Of a stretch of DNA of 61,768 nt, positions 1 to 9,147 are shown one piece after another. The DNA lies in contig NZ_STGJ01000019.1 of assembly GCF_004919095.1 (NCBI RefSeq), positions 1 to 61,768 of the forward strand, in the 5' to 3' direction. Position 1 is the first letter of the stretch, and the number at the start of each line of letters is the position of its first letter. The stretch is from Crenobacter intestini (lineage in GTDB: Bacteria > Pseudomonadota > Gammaproteobacteria > Burkholderiales > Chromobacteriaceae). A program made the translations under genes and the position numbers. The notes beneath the pieces were generated by a model that had not been told where the DNA came from, did not search any database, and saw only the letters and a program-made list of their open reading frames with translations.

Positions 1-754
1 CCGGATGTTCGGCCGAGTCGATCAGCGCGTCGGCGTCCTGCCCGGTCGAGATCAGGATGAAGCTGTCGTTGGTCGAAGTGTCGCCGTCGACCGAGATGCA
101 GTTGAACGACACGTCGGCGACCTCGCGCACCAGTTGCTGCAGCACCGGGCGGGTCACCGTCGCGTTAGTCGCGACGAAGCCGAGCATGGTCGCCATGTTC
201 GGGTGGATCATGCCGGCGCCCTTGGCGATGCCGGTCATCACCACTTCGCGGCCGCCAAGCTGCAAGGTGCGGCTGGCCGCCTTGGGCTGGGTGTCGGTAG
301 TCATGATCGCGTTCGCCGCGTCCAGCCAGTCGGCCGCCCGGCGGGTCGGCAGGCCGGCGATCAGCCTGTCTACCGGCAGCGGCTCGAGGATCACCCCGGT
401 CGAGAACGGCAGCACCTGCTCGCGCGCGCAGCCAAGCTCTTCGGCCAGCGCCGCGCAGACCGCCAGCGCATTCGCGCGGCCCTGCTCGCCGGTGCCGGCG
501 TTGGCGTTGCCGGTGTTGACCACCAGCGCGCGGATCTGCACGCCGGCGTCCAGGTGCGCCTTGCTGACGACGACCGGCGCCGCGCAGAAGCGGTTCTGCG
601 TGAACACGCCGGCGACGGTGTTGCCCTTGTCCAGGGTGATCACCAGCAAATCCTTGCGGCCGGGCTTCTTGATGCCGGCCTCGGCGACTTCCAGCGTGAC
701 ACCGGGTACCGCGCGCAATGCCTCGCGTGCGGGGACGGACAGGTTGACAGCCAT
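1..754 (-). CDS. argJ: ArgJ, bifunctional glutamate N-acetyltransferase / N-acetylglutamate synthase (partial)
   Basis: ArgJ moves the acetyl group from N-acetylornithine to glutamate, recycling acetyl groups in arginine synthesis in the cytoplasm. The first 251 residues are present and the 3' end runs off the window. The family self-cleaves before a threonine in the motif MATML, which is seen here at residues 187-191, with Thr189 as nucleophile of the mature beta chain. The downstream motif [11 protein letters not shown] (about 220-230) is also typical of ArgJ. The ATG at 754 gives a normal N-terminus. recQ lies upstream on the same strand, 72 bases away, and a candidate promoter with an ARG-box-like site fills that gap. 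Confidence 0.96.
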   Translation of the reverse strand, partial: MAVNLSVPAREALRAVPGVTLEVAEAGIKKPGRKDLLVITLDKGNTVAGVFTQNRFCAAPVVVSKAHLDAGVQIRALVVNTGNANAGTGEQGRANALAVCAALAEELGCAREQVLPFSTGVILEPLPVDRLIAGLPTRRAADWLDAANAIMTTDTQPKAASRTLQLGGREVVMTGIAKGAGMIHPNMATMLGFVATNATVTRPVLQQLVREVADVSFNCISVDGDTSTNDSFILISTGQDADALIDSAEHP

Positions 755-773
755 GACAGTTTCTCCGATTGGG

Positions 774-788
774 TTAATTTTTATTCCA
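774..788 (-). promoter_or_regulatory. Candidate ArgR operator (ARG box) before argJ
   Basis: The site reads TTAAT-TTTT-ATTCC on the plus strand. The known ARG box is two inverted half-sites, TGAAT and ATTCA, separated by four A/T bases. Each half matches at four of five positions and the spacing is exact. It sits just downstream of a plausible -10, where a repressor would block transcription. The target gene is an arginine-synthesis gene. The box is an inference from pattern only. Confidence 0.4.
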
Positions 789-792
789 ATCG

Positions 793-820
793 ATTGTAAC
801 GGATTTGCCGTACGCGTCGA
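793..820 (-). promoter_or_regulatory. Predicted sigma-70 promoter of argJ
   Basis: On the minus strand a -35-like TCGACG and a -10-like TACAAT are separated by 16 bases. The predicted start of transcription falls inside the ARG-box-like sequence just downstream. The promoter overlaps nothing but the short gap after recQ. Confidence 0.4.
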
Positions 821-826
821 GCGGCC

Positions 827-2626
827 TCAGTCGTCGCCGGCCGCCCCCTGCAGGCACTCGAGCAGCGCATCGCCGTAGCGCGCGAGCTTGAGTTCGCCCA
901 GCCCGTAGATGCGCCTGAGCGCATGCGCGCTCAGCGGGCGCTGCTCGACCAGCTCGCGCAGGGTGCGGTCGTTGAACACCGCGTACGCCGGCACGTTGTG
1001 CTCGTCGGCGACCGACTTGCGCCAGCGGCGCAGCGCCTGCCACAGCCGCTCCTCGCGCTCGGTGCGCAGCCAGGTCTCGCCCGCGCTGGTGCGGCTGCGC
1101 GTGTCGTCGACCAGCACCCTCAGGTGGACCCGCTCTTCGCCGCGCAGGATGGGCCGGCTCGCCTCGGTCAACACCAGCGACTGCCCGCGCGCGACGTCGA
1201 TGGCGACGATCTTGCGCGCGACCAGCTGGCGCACCAGCGAGCGCCACTGCCGTTGCGTCAGCTCGCGGCCGATGCCCCAGGTCGACAGCCGGTCGTGGCC
1301 AGCGTCGACGATGGCCTGGTTGCTGCGCCCGAGCAGCACGTCGACCACATGGCGCGCGCCGAAGCGCTGGCCGACCCGCCACACGCAAGAGAGCAGTTTC
1401 TGTACCGATTGGGTGGCGTCGAAGGTCGCCGGCGGGTGCAGGCAGTTGTCGCAATGTCCGCACGGCTGGATGGTCTCGCCGAAGTGGGCGAGGATCTGCA
1501 CGCGCCGGCATTCGGCCGTCTCGCAGAAGGCGACCATCGCGTCGAGCTTGGCCAGTTCCACCTGCTTTTGCAGCGCCGGCGCCTCGGAGGCGAGGATCAT
1601 CTGAGTGAGCTGCACCATGTCGTTCAGCCCGTAACACAGCCAGCTGGCCGCAGGCTGGCCGTCGCGCCCGGCGCGGCCGGACTCCTGGTAGAAGTTCTCC
1701 GGGCTCTTCGGCATGTCGACGTGGGCGACGAAGCGCACGTCGGGCTTGTCGATACCCATGCCGAAGGCGACGGTGGCCACCATCACCACCGCGTCCTCGC
1801 GCAGGAACACCCGCTGGTTCTTCTCGCGCGCCTCGTGGCTCATCCCCGCGTGGTAGGGCAGCGCGCGCACGCCGTTGTCGCACAGCCACTGCGCGAACTC
1901 CTCGACCCGCTTGCGCGACAGGCAGTAGACGATGCCCGGCTCGTCGCGGTGTTCGCGCTGGATATACGCGAGCAGCTGTTTCTTCGCCTCGTGTTTCTCG
2001 ACCACCTGATAAAAGAGGTTCGGCCTGTCGAAGCTGGTGCGGAATACCGGCATGCCTTCCAGGCGCAGGAAATGGACGATATCGGCCTCGGTGCGCGCGT
2101 CGGCGGTCGCGGTCAGCGCGACGCGCGGCACGTCAGGGAAACGCTCGGCGAGCACGCCCAGTTGCTGGTACTCGGGGCGGAAGTCGTGCCCCCACTGGCT
2201 CACGCAGTGCGCCTCGTCGATCGCGAACAGCGAGACGGGAACGCCTTCGAGAAATTCGAGGAAGCGCCCGCCGAGCAGGCGCTCCGGCGCGACGTACAAG
2301 AGCTTGAGCGTGCCCGCGCGCGCGCCGGCGGCGATGCGGCGCGCCTCGTCGAGCGGCGTCGCCGAGTTGAGGCTGGCCGCGTCGACGCCAAGCTCGGTCA
2401 GCGCGGCGACCTGGTCCTGCATCAGCGCGATCAGCGGCGAGACGACGACAGCGACGCCGCTCCGCATCAGCGCGGGGATCTGGTAGCACAGGCTCTTGCC
2501 GCCGCCGGTTGGCATCAACACCAGCGCATGGCCGCCGCCGGCGACGCGCTCGATGATACGGGCCTGGTCGCCGCGGAAGGCGGGGTAGCCGAACAGCTTG
2601 TGCAGGATATCCAGGGCTTCGCGCAT
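827..2626 (-). CDS. recQ: ATP-dependent DNA helicase RecQ
   Basis: RecQ is a 3'-to-5' DNA helicase that acts in RecF-type recombination and repair of stalled forks. The protein is 599 residues, the usual length. It shows the Walker A motif PTGGGKS (about 39-45), the DEAH box (136-139) followed by the aromatic-rich loop, the RecQ-C-terminal zinc cysteines (CETAEC and CGHCDNC, near residue 370-395), a winged helix and a C-terminal HRDC domain (about 520-595). All catalytic parts look intact. It faces away from the lipoprotein gene at 2757 and reads toward argJ, with which it may be partly co-transcribed. Confidence 0.97.
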   Translation of the reverse strand: MREALDILHKLFGYPAFRGDQARIIERVAGGGHALVLMPTGGGKSLCYQIPALMRSGVAVVVSPLIALMQDQVAALTELGVDAASLNSATPLDEARRIAAGARAGTLKLLYVAPERLLGGRFLEFLEGVPVSLFAIDEAHCVSQWGHDFRPEYQQLGVLAERFPDVPRVALTATADARTEADIVHFLRLEGMPVFRTSFDRPNLFYQVVEKHEAKKQLLAYIQREHRDEPGIVYCLSRKRVEEFAQWLCDNGVRALPYHAGMSHEAREKNQRVFLREDAVVMVATVAFGMGIDKPDVRFVAHVDMPKSPENFYQESGRAGRDGQPAASWLCYGLNDMVQLTQMILASEAPALQKQVELAKLDAMVAFCETAECRRVQILAHFGETIQPCGHCDNCLHPPATFDATQSVQKLLSCVWRVGQRFGARHVVDVLLGRSNQAIVDAGHDRLSTWGIGRELTQRQWRSLVRQLVARKIVAIDVARGQSLVLTEASRPILRGEERVHLRVLVDDTRSRTSAGETWLRTEREERLWQALRRWRKSVADEHNVPAYAVFNDRTLRELVEQRPLSAHALRRIYGLGELKLARYGDALLECLQGAAGDD

Positions 2627-2756
2627 GATGGGCCGGGCGCACCTTTAAGGAGGGCTGAAAGCGGCCCATTGTATGCGCGAAACGCCTCGGACCCAAAGGC
2701 GGCGGGCTGACCTAGCCGCCGGTTTGTGCGAGACTCGCCGTCCAACGGAGGTCCAC

Positions 2757-3224
2757 ATGCGTACATACACCCTACTCGCTTCGCTGGCCGCGCTCGCGCT
2801 CGCCGGCTGCGCCACCCGCACCCCGACCGAGCGGCCGAGCGTACCGTCCAAGCCGGTCGCCAACGCCGACTGGCACAACCTTGGCGTATCGCCGTCGGGC
2901 AACGTGCTGCACGAGATCGACGGCTTGAGCATCCGCAAGGTCGGCGACCGCGAGTTCTCCTTCCGCGGCCGCAAGACCGTGTTCAACCCGCGCAAGGAAA
3001 ACTTCCTCAACACGCCGCCGCACAAGGTCTCGATCAACCAGTGGATCGTCGACTGCCAGGCACGCACCGTCAGGCTCTCCGGCGTCGCGCTGTTCGACGA
3101 AAACGGTCGCCAGATCGGCACACCGTACACGTATAATGACAAACAGATCAGAGCGATGCCGATCGTCAAGAACTCGGCAAGCTTCCACCAGTACGAATAC
3201 GTGTGCGGGGCAAGCGGCAACTGA
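2757..3224 (+). CDS. Surface-adhesin protein E (Adhesin_E)-like lipoprotein
   Basis: This is a 155-residue secreted lipoprotein. The first 18 residues form a lipoprotein signal with the lipobox LAGC, so Cys18 should be lipidated and the protein anchored in an envelope membrane. The remainder resembles the Adhesin_E fold (named from Haemophilus protein E and common in Neisseriales): a short beta-rich domain with the pattern of a tryptophan near the start, a central basic region and two late cysteines (in VDCQAR and YVCGAS) likely to form a disulfide. The ATG at 2757 has a good ribosome site (ACGGAG) and places the signal peptide correctly. The parA-like gene starts 27 bases later in the same direction. 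Family membership is by eye; adhesion itself is not shown. Confidence 0.65.
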   Translation: MRTYTLLASLAALALAGCATRTPTERPSVPSKPVANADWHNLGVSPSGNVLHEIDGLSIRKVGDREFSFRGRKTVFNPRKENFLNTPPHKVSINQWIVDCQARTVRLSGVALFDENGRQIGTPYTYNDKQIRAMPIVKNSASFHQYEYVCGASGN

Positions 3225-3251
3225 GCCTCGCCCCCTCAGGAGGGCAGGCTT

Positions 3252-4028
3252 ATGCGCAGGGTGGTGTTCAACCAGAAGGGCGGCGTCGGCAAGTCGACGA
3301 TCGCGGTCAACCTGGCGGCGAGTGCCGCATGCCGGGGCAAACGGGTGCTGGTGGTCGACCTCGACCCGCAGGGCAACGCGAGCCACTACCTGACAGGTGA
3401 GCTAGAGAGCGACCCGGCCAGCGGCGCCGCCGGCCTGTTCGAGCAGATGCTGAGCATCAGCCTGTTCGGCAAGAAGCCGCTGGAATTCGTGCGTCCGACG
3501 CCGTTCGAAGGCGTGAGCCTGCTCGCGGCCCACCCGCAACTTTCCGAGATGATGGGCAAGCTCGAGTCGCGCTACAAGATGTTCAAGCTGAAAGAGGCAC
3601 TCGACAGCCTCGACGGGCATTTCGACGAGGTGTGGATCGACACCCCGCCCGCGCTCAACTTCTACACCCGCTCGGCGCTGATCGCCGCCGACCGCTGCCT
3701 GATCCCCTTCGACTGCGACACTTTCTCGCGCCAGGCGCTGCTCGCGCTGATCGACAACGTCGCCGAGATCCGCGCCGACCATAACCCGACGCTTGAGATC
3801 GAAGGCATCGTCGTCAACCAGTTCCAGCCGCGGGCGAGCCTGCCCAGGCGGCTGGTCGAGCAGTTGCGCGCCGACGGCCTGCCGGTGCTCGACCCGCCAC
3901 TGCCCGCGTCGGTGCGCGTGCGCGAGTCGCACGAGGCGTGCACGCCGATGCCCTGGTTCGACGCGCGCCACAAGCTGACGCAGGCCTTCGGCGAGCTCTA
4001 CGGCTCGCTCGCGCCGGCCCGCCAGTAG
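3252..4028 (+). CDS. Orphan ParA-family (MinD/ParA) ATPase
   Basis: This 258-residue protein has the deviant Walker A motif KGGVGKST (residues 9-16), with the signature lysine of ParA/MinD ATPases, a switch I/Walker A' motif DLDPQGN (about 37-43) and a Walker B-like stretch VWIDTPPA (about 127-134). Such ATPases form ATP-dependent dimers that bind DNA or membrane and position cargo such as plasmids, chromosomes or protein clusters. No parB gene or obvious centromere-like repeat lies near it, so its cargo is unknown. It has a strong ribosome site (AGGAGG) and follows the Adhesin_E-like gene by 27 bases. Its last 31 bases overlap the end of convergent comEC. Confidence 0.85.
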   Translation: MRRVVFNQKGGVGKSTIAVNLAASAACRGKRVLVVDLDPQGNASHYLTGELESDPASGAAGLFEQMLSISLFGKKPLEFVRPTPFEGVSLLAAHPQLSEMMGKLESRYKMFKLKEALDSLDGHFDEVWIDTPPALNFYTRSALIAADRCLIPFDCDTFSRQALLALIDNVAEIRADHNPTLEIEGIVVNQFQPRASLPRRLVEQLRADGLPVLDPPLPASVRVRESHEACTPMPWFDARHKLTQAFGELYGSLAPARQ

Positions 4029-6250
4029 CGCGGCGCCTGGGCGCGCCACGCCCCGACCGTCACCGTCTCCCCCAGCCGCACCGTCAACTGGCCGTCCAGG
4101 TCGGTGCGTTTCACCCGCACGCCCATCTCGCCGAAGCGCGCGAGCACCTCGGCGTGCGGATGACGGTAGCGGTTGCGGTAGCCGGCACTCACCAGCGCCC
4201 ACGCCGGGCGCACCACTCCCAGAAGCGCGGCCGAACTCGAAGTGCGGCTGCCGTGGTGGCCGGCCACCCACACGTCCGACGCGAGCGCCCGCCCATAGCG
4301 CCCGGCCAAGGTTTCTTCGGCGGCCTGCGGCAAATCGCCTGTCACCAGCAAGGCGCGCGACATCGTCGCCACCCGCAGCGAGCAACTCGCCGCGTTGTCG
4401 TCCGCCGCGCCCGCCTCGCCCGGCAGCAAGTCGAAGCGCACGCCGTCCCACACCCACGAGCGGCGCCCGCAAGGCTGCGCCCGCGCCACCTTGCGCGCGG
4501 CGAGGCGCTCCGGCTGGCCGGCGACGACCTGCCGTACGGCAAAGGTCGCCAGCAAGGTTGGCGCGGCGCCGGCATGGTCGGCGTCGTCGTGCGACAGGAC
4601 GAGCGTGTCAAGCGCCCGCACCCCGAGCGCGACCAGTTGCGGACGCAGCACGCGCGCGGCGTCCCCCGCGCCGGTGTCGTACAGCAGCGTGTGGCCGTGG
4701 GTGCGCACCAGCAGCGACAGCCCCTGCCCGACGTCGAGCATCCGCACCTCCACTTCCCCCGGCGCCGGCAACGGCGGCCGCCACAGAAACAAAGGCAGCC
4801 ACAGGCAGACGGCCAGCGCCCGCCAGCCCACGCCCAGCGGCAACAACAGCAACAGCGCCGCTGGCAGCGCCAGCAACAATAGCGGCGGCGGCAAGGCCGG
4901 CGGCGACCACTGCGGAAACTGCGCGAAGCCCTGCATCGCCCACACGAACGCTTCGGCGAGGTGCCCGCACGCGGCGAGCGGCCAGTGCCACGGCAGGATG
5001 AGCGCGAGTAGCGACAAGGGCGCGAGCAACAGCGTCACCCACGGGATGGCGACCAGGTTGGCCGGCGCCGACACCAGCGGCAATTCGCCGAACAGCCACA
5101 AAAGCGGCAAGGGCGACACCAGCGCGATCGCCCACTGCCCGGCGAGCGCCTGTCGCCAGCCCGACTGCGGCTTGCGCCCGAAGCCGCCCCACAGCAAGGC
5201 ACCGACCAGGCCAAACGACAGCCACACCCCCGGCGCCAGCACCGCGAACGGGTCGACCAGCAGCACCAGCGCAAGCACCGCCCACCACACGGTGAACACG
5301 CCCGTCTGCCGGCGCGCGAGCAAGAACAGCGTCGCCGCGGACAGCGCGAGCAGCGTACGCACCGTCGGCAGCGCGAACCCCGCCAGCGCGCTGTAGAGCA
5401 AGGCGGCGGCCAGCGCCGCGAGCGCGACCCACACCCTGGGCGTCGCGCCGCCACCGAAGCGCCGCGTAAGCGCGAGGGCGAGCCACGCGGCAAGCGCCGC
5501 GAGCATGGTCACGTGCACGCCGGAGATGCTGATCAGGTGCACGGTGCCGGTCTGCCTGAGGGTCTGCCACAGCCCGGGCGACAGCGCGCCTTGCGCGCCG
5601 ACGGTCAGCGCGCCGATCAGCGCCGCCGAGTCGCCTTCACCCAGCTCCCGGCGGATGCGCGCAAGCGCGGCCTCGCGCACGCGGTCGACGCCGGCGCGCC
5701 ACCACGGCGCCTCGCCCATCGGCTCGCGCGCCTTGCCGACGGTCGCCGTCGCGCCAATGCCTTCGCTCCAGTACCACGCCTCGGCGTCGAAGCCGACCGG
5801 GTTGGCGACACCGCGCGGCGCGCGCAGCCGCAACGTGGTCTGCCATACGCTGCCGGCCGGCCATGCCCGGCGCCGGTAGTCGCTGACCAGCACGGTGTCC
5901 GGTACACCCGGCGGTGCCGCCAGTACCCGCAGCCGAAAACGCGTGGCAAATTCGCCAGCCACCGGCAAGGACGCGACCTCGCCGACCACCACGGTCGGCA
6001 CGCCCTCGCGCGCGGGCAACAGCGCATCGGCAAGCCTCAGCTCCGCGCGCCACGCCGCCCACGCGAACCCCAGCAGGCAGGCGGCCAGCAGCCACGCGCC
6101 GCTGGCAAGCCAGCGCGTCCTCGCCACGGGTGCCAGCGCAAACAGCAAAAGCAGCACCGGCAGCGCCAGCAGGAGGACGGCGGACGAGGGCAAGGCGGGC
6201 AACAGCGCGGTGAGCGCGATGCCCAGACAGAAGGCAGCCAGGCGATCCAT
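3998..6250 (-). CDS. comEC: ComEC/Rec2 DNA-uptake channel protein
   Basis: ComEC forms the inner-membrane channel through which single-stranded DNA enters during natural transformation. The protein is 750 residues, a full family length. It starts with hydrophobic helices, then a soluble DUF4131-like part, the Competence core with the signature HLISISGVHV (about 234-243), a further set of membrane helices, and a C-terminal metallo-beta-lactamase-like domain with LSHDDADHAG (about 555). These domains are in the normal order and no frameshift is seen. Together with pilB, pilC and pilD near 50-53.7 kb it suggests natural competence. It is divergent from rsmJ with a 67-base gap. Confidence 0.95.
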   Translation of the reverse strand: MDRLAAFCLGIALTALLPALPSSAVLLLALPVLLLLFALAPVARTRWLASGAWLLAACLLGFAWAAWRAELRLADALLPAREGVPTVVVGEVASLPVAGEFATRFRLRVLAAPPGVPDTVLVSDYRRRAWPAGSVWQTTLRLRAPRGVANPVGFDAEAWYWSEGIGATATVGKAREPMGEAPWWRAGVDRVREAALARIRRELGEGDSAALIGALTVGAQGALSPGLWQTLRQTGTVHLISISGVHVTMLAALAAWLALALTRRFGGGATPRVWVALAALAAALLYSALAGFALPTVRTLLALSAATLFLLARRQTGVFTVWWAVLALVLLVDPFAVLAPGVWLSFGLVGALLWGGFGRKPQSGWRQALAGQWAIALVSPLPLLWLFGELPLVSAPANLVAIPWVTLLLAPLSLLALILPWHWPLAACGHLAEAFVWAMQGFAQFPQWSPPALPPPLLLLALPAALLLLLPLGVGWRALAVCLWLPLFLWRPPLPAPGEVEVRMLDVGQGLSLLVRTHGHTLLYDTGAGDAARVLRPQLVALGVRALDTLVLSHDDADHAGAAPTLLATFAVRQVVAGQPERLAARKVARAQPCGRRSWVWDGVRFDLLPGEAGAADDNAASCSLRVATMSRALLVTGDLPQAAEETLAGRYGRALASDVWVAGHHGSRTSSSAALLGVVRPAWALVSAGYRNRYRHPHAEVLARFGEMGVRVKRTDLDGQLTVRLGETVTVGAWRAQAPRYWRAGASEP

Positions 6251-6317
6251 GCCTTATGCTAGACGCGGACGGTGCACTCGCTTATCGTGCGCACCCTGAA
6301 CCACTATCCATACCGCC

Positions 6318-7088
6318 ATGCCCGCCCTGCCCCTGATCCTGCGCGCGCCCGAGCGCCGCGACTACGCACAAGAACTGATAGACCGCTTCGGTTTCGAGTG
6401 GGGCTCGGCCGTGCCCGAGGCGGGTTACTGGCTGGAGCTCGGTTACGAGCGGCTGGAATTGTGCACGCAAGGCAAGCACGGCGCGGTGTACGCCGAGTTC
6501 GTCGAAGGTGCCGCGCGGCACCGCCGCGAACAGGGCGGCGGCCGCGGCCAACCGGTCGCGCGCGCGATCGGCCTCAAGAGCGCGAAGACGCTGCCCACCG
6601 TCGTCGACGCCACCGCCGGCCTCGGCCGCGACAGCTTCGTGCTGGCGAGCCTGGGCTGCCGGGTGACGCTCGTCGAGCGCTCGCCGGTGGCGTGCGCGCT
6701 GCTGTTCGACGCGATCGGGCGCGCCGCGCGCGACACCGCCACCGCCGACATCGCCGCGCGGATGACGCTGGTGCACGCCGACGCCATCGCCTGGCTCGCC
6801 AGCCTCGCCGACGCGGACAAGCCCGACGTGGTGTTCGTCGACCCGATGTTCCCGGACACCGACAAGAAGAGCGCGGCGGCCAAGAAGGACATGCAGGCGT
6901 TCCAGCAGGTGATCGGCGACGATCTGGACAGCGCGGCGCTGCTGCAGGCGGCGATCGGCGCCGCCGACAAGCGGGTGGTCGTCAAGCGGCCGCGCCTGGG
7001 TGCGCCGATTGAAGGGCCCAGGCCCAGTGTGGTGATCGAGGGCAAGTCGACGCGCTTCGACCTTTACGTGCGCAAGGCACTTTCTTGA
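6318..7088 (+). CDS. rsmJ: RsmJ, 16S rRNA (guanine-1516-N2)-methyltransferase
   Basis: RsmJ uses S-adenosylmethionine to methylate G1516 of 16S rRNA in the small ribosomal subunit. The 256-residue protein has the family core: the SAM-binding loop VVDATAGLGRDSF (about 95-107), the acidic VTLVERSP strand (about 117-124) and the catalytic-site motif FVDPMFP (about 173-179). Length and motifs match the Escherichia coli YhiQ family. No strong ribosome site is visible before the ATG. The gene is divergent from comEC and followed by the antiporter gene after a short gap. Confidence 0.93.
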   Translation: MPALPLILRAPERRDYAQELIDRFGFEWGSAVPEAGYWLELGYERLELCTQGKHGAVYAEFVEGAARHRREQGGGRGQPVARAIGLKSAKTLPTVVDATAGLGRDSFVLASLGCRVTLVERSPVACALLFDAIGRAARDTATADIAARMTLVHADAIAWLASLADADKPDVVFVDPMFPDTDKKSAAAKKDMQAFQQVIGDDLDSAALLQAAIGAADKRVVVKRPRLGAPIEGPRPSVVIEGKSTRFDLYVRKALS

Positions 7089-7168
7089 AAGTACATGCTC
7101 GCGATCTCGACAGGGAGCCGCCGCCGCCGTTACCCTGAATGGATCCCGATTTTGCGAACGAGCACACC

Positions 7169-8482
7169 ATGAACGCCGTCCTGCTTGCCGTCCTTTTGAT
7201 GCTGGGCCTGTCGCTGGCCCGCACCCACGTCGTGATCAGCCTGCTGATCGGCGCGATCGCCGGCGGCCTCGCCGGCGGCCTCACGCTCGCCGACACCCTC
7301 GCCGCCTTCAACCAGGGCATCACCGGCGGCGCGTCGGTCGCGCTCTCCTACGCGCTGTTGGGGGCGTTCGCGGTCGCCATCGCCAAGTCCGGCCTGCCGC
7401 ACGCGCTGGCCGACGCGGCGCTTGCGCGCCTGCAGCACGGCCATGCGGCAGGTACGCTCAAATGGGGCCTCCTGCTGGTGCTCGCGCTGGTCAGCGTCTC
7501 TAGCCAGAACCTGATCCCCATCCATATCGCGTTCATCCCGCTGTTGGTGCCGCCGCTGCTGTTCGTGATCGCCAAGCTGAAGCTCGACCGCCGCGCGGTC
7601 GCCTGCGTGATGACCTTCGGCCTGGTCACCCCGTACATGCTGCTGCCGGTGGGCTTCGGCGACATCTTCCTCAAGCAGATCCTGCTGGCCAATATCGCCA
7701 AGGCGGGGATGGACGTCTCCGGCGTCAACGTGATGCACGCGATGGCCATTCCCGCAGCCGGCATGCTCTCAGGCCTGCTGGTCGCGCTGTTTGTCAGCTA
7801 CAGGAAGCCCCGCCACTATGACCTGGGCCGCATCGAGCAGAGCGAACGCACCCACGCCAAGGTCAGCCGCAAGTCGCTCGCCACCGCGCTTGCCGCCATC
7901 GTCGCCGCCTTCTCGGTGCAGCTTTACACCGGCTCGATGATCATGGGCGCGCTGGTCGGCTTCTTGCTGTTCATCGCGACCGGCGTGGTACGCTGGCGCG
8001 ACGCCGACGACGTGTTCACCGAGGGCATGAAGATGATGGCGATGATCGGCTTCATCATGATCACCGCGCAGGGCTTCGCCGAGGTACTGAAGGCGACCGG
8101 TGAGATCGCGCCGCTGGTGACCGCGTCGGCCGAACTGTTCGGCCACAACCGCGCGCTGGCGGTGTTCGCGATGCTCTTGGTCGGCCTGTTCGTCACCATG
8201 GGCATCGGCTCGTCGTTCTCGACCGTGCCCATCATCGCCGCCATCTACGTGCCGCTGTGCGCGGCACTCGGCTTCTCGCCGCTGGCGACCGTCGCCATCA
8301 TCGGCACCGCGGGCGCGCTAGGTGACGCAGGCTCGCCCGCGTCCGACTCGACGCTGGGGCCGACCGCCGGCCTGAACGTCGACGGCCAGCACGACCATAT
8401 CCGCGACACCGTGATCCCGACCTTCCTGCACTACAACCTGCCGCTGATGGCGGCCGGCTGGGTGGCGGCGATGGTTCTGTAA
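7169..8482 (+). CDS. Na+/H+ antiporter family (YuiF-like) membrane protein
   Basis: This is a polytopic inner-membrane transporter of the ion-transporter superfamily, related to the NhaC/YuiF group. About 11 to 12 hydrophobic segments cover its 437 residues. Family-like features include an early Gly/Ala-rich re-entrant segment, a middle motif [14 protein letters not shown] (about residue 110-123) and a late motif DAGSPASDS (about 386-394). I chose the ATG at 7169; the in-frame ATG at 7139 would add ten polar residues and has no ribosome site. The substrate is not certain: some relatives are annotated as histidine or other amino-acid permeases. The next gene begins 17 bases later and may be co-transcribed. 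Confidence 0.8.
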   Translation: MNAVLLAVLLMLGLSLARTHVVISLLIGAIAGGLAGGLTLADTLAAFNQGITGGASVALSYALLGAFAVAIAKSGLPHALADAALARLQHGHAAGTLKWGLLLVLALVSVSSQNLIPIHIAFIPLLVPPLLFVIAKLKLDRRAVACVMTFGLVTPYMLLPVGFGDIFLKQILLANIAKAGMDVSGVNVMHAMAIPAAGMLSGLLVALFVSYRKPRHYDLGRIEQSERTHAKVSRKSLATALAAIVAAFSVQLYTGSMIMGALVGFLLFIATGVVRWRDADDVFTEGMKMMAMIGFIMITAQGFAEVLKATGEIAPLVTASAELFGHNRALAVFAMLLVGLFVTMGIGSSFSTVPIIAAIYVPLCAALGFSPLATVAIIGTAGALGDAGSPASDSTLGPTAGLNVDGQHDHIRDTVIPTFLHYNLPLMAAGWVAAMVL

Positions 8483-8499
8483 ACCCTTAAGGACAACAC

Positions 8500-9147
8500 A
8501 TGAAGACTTGCGCCCCGCTCGCGCTCGCGCACAAGGTCGCCCCGCTGCTCGATGGACTCGCCTGGGGGGTCGGCGGCAGCGTGCTGCTCTACACGCTGGG
8601 CCTGGAAGCCGCGCCGCACGACCTCGACCTGGTGGTCAGCGAACAGGACTTCGCGCAGGCCGAGGCGCGCCTGTTGGCCATCGCCGAGCCGCTCCCCGTC
8701 ACGCCGCATCCGTCCTACCGCAGCCGGCACTTCGCGCGCTTTGCGGCAGACGACGGCACCGCCATCGAGCTGATCGCAGGGGTCGCCTCGCACTTGGGCA
8801 ACTGGACCTTTCAGCCTGAACGGACTGAAACGCGCGACGGCGTGCGCTGGATGGCGGCCGAAGACTGGGTCGAACTCTACCGACTGTTCGGGCGGCCGTA
8901 CCGGGTCGCCCAGCTGGAGAACTGGCTCGCCGCGCGCGACGCCCAGCGGCGTGCCGACGAGCTGGAGATCCGCGCCGCGTGGCTGGACGACACGGTCGAC
9001 GCGCTCAGCCAGACGCTGGCGCGCCAGCAGCAGGAGCTCGACCTGCTGCAGGAGCAACTGCGCCTCTTGTACCGGCAGACGCAGCGCGGCGGCGACGATG
9101 GTGCCACGTCCGGCTCGCTGCGCGACGAGATCCCGCCGCACTACTGA
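8500..9147 (+). CDS. Nucleotidyltransferase-fold protein with C-terminal coiled coil
   Basis: I do not recognise a named gene. The first half of this 215-residue protein has the polymerase-beta-type nucleotidyltransferase signature: GGS at 25-27 followed by DLD at 41-43, with a possible third acidic residue, Glu90, in AIELI. Such enzymes transfer nucleotides to proteins, RNA or small molecules. From about 139 to 194 the sequence is rich in Ala, Gln, Leu, Arg and Glu with heptad spacing and should form a coiled coil, so the protein is probably a dimer or binds a partner. The ATG follows an AAGGA ribosome site. The stop overlaps the convergent transporter gene by seven bases. The substrate is unknown. 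Confidence 0.65.
   Translation: MKTCAPLALAHKVAPLLDGLAWGVGGSVLLYTLGLEAAPHDLDLVVSEQDFAQAEARLLAIAEPLPVTPHPSYRSRHFARFAADDGTAIELIAGVASHLGNWTFQPERTETRDGVRWMAAEDWVELYRLFGRPYRVAQLENWLAARDAQRRADELEIRAAWLDDTVDALSQTLARQQQELDLLQEQLRLLYRQTQRGGDDGATSGSLRDEIPPHY

Noticed and set aside
3252-4028. A plasmid-type partition locus
   Set aside because: There is a ParA but no ParB and no centromere-like direct repeats, and all neighbours are ordinary chromosomal genes.
8500-9147. A toxin-antitoxin pair built on the nucleotidyltransferase gene
   Set aside because: The next genes are a convergent transporter and an upstream antiporter; no small antitoxin-like gene is adjacent.
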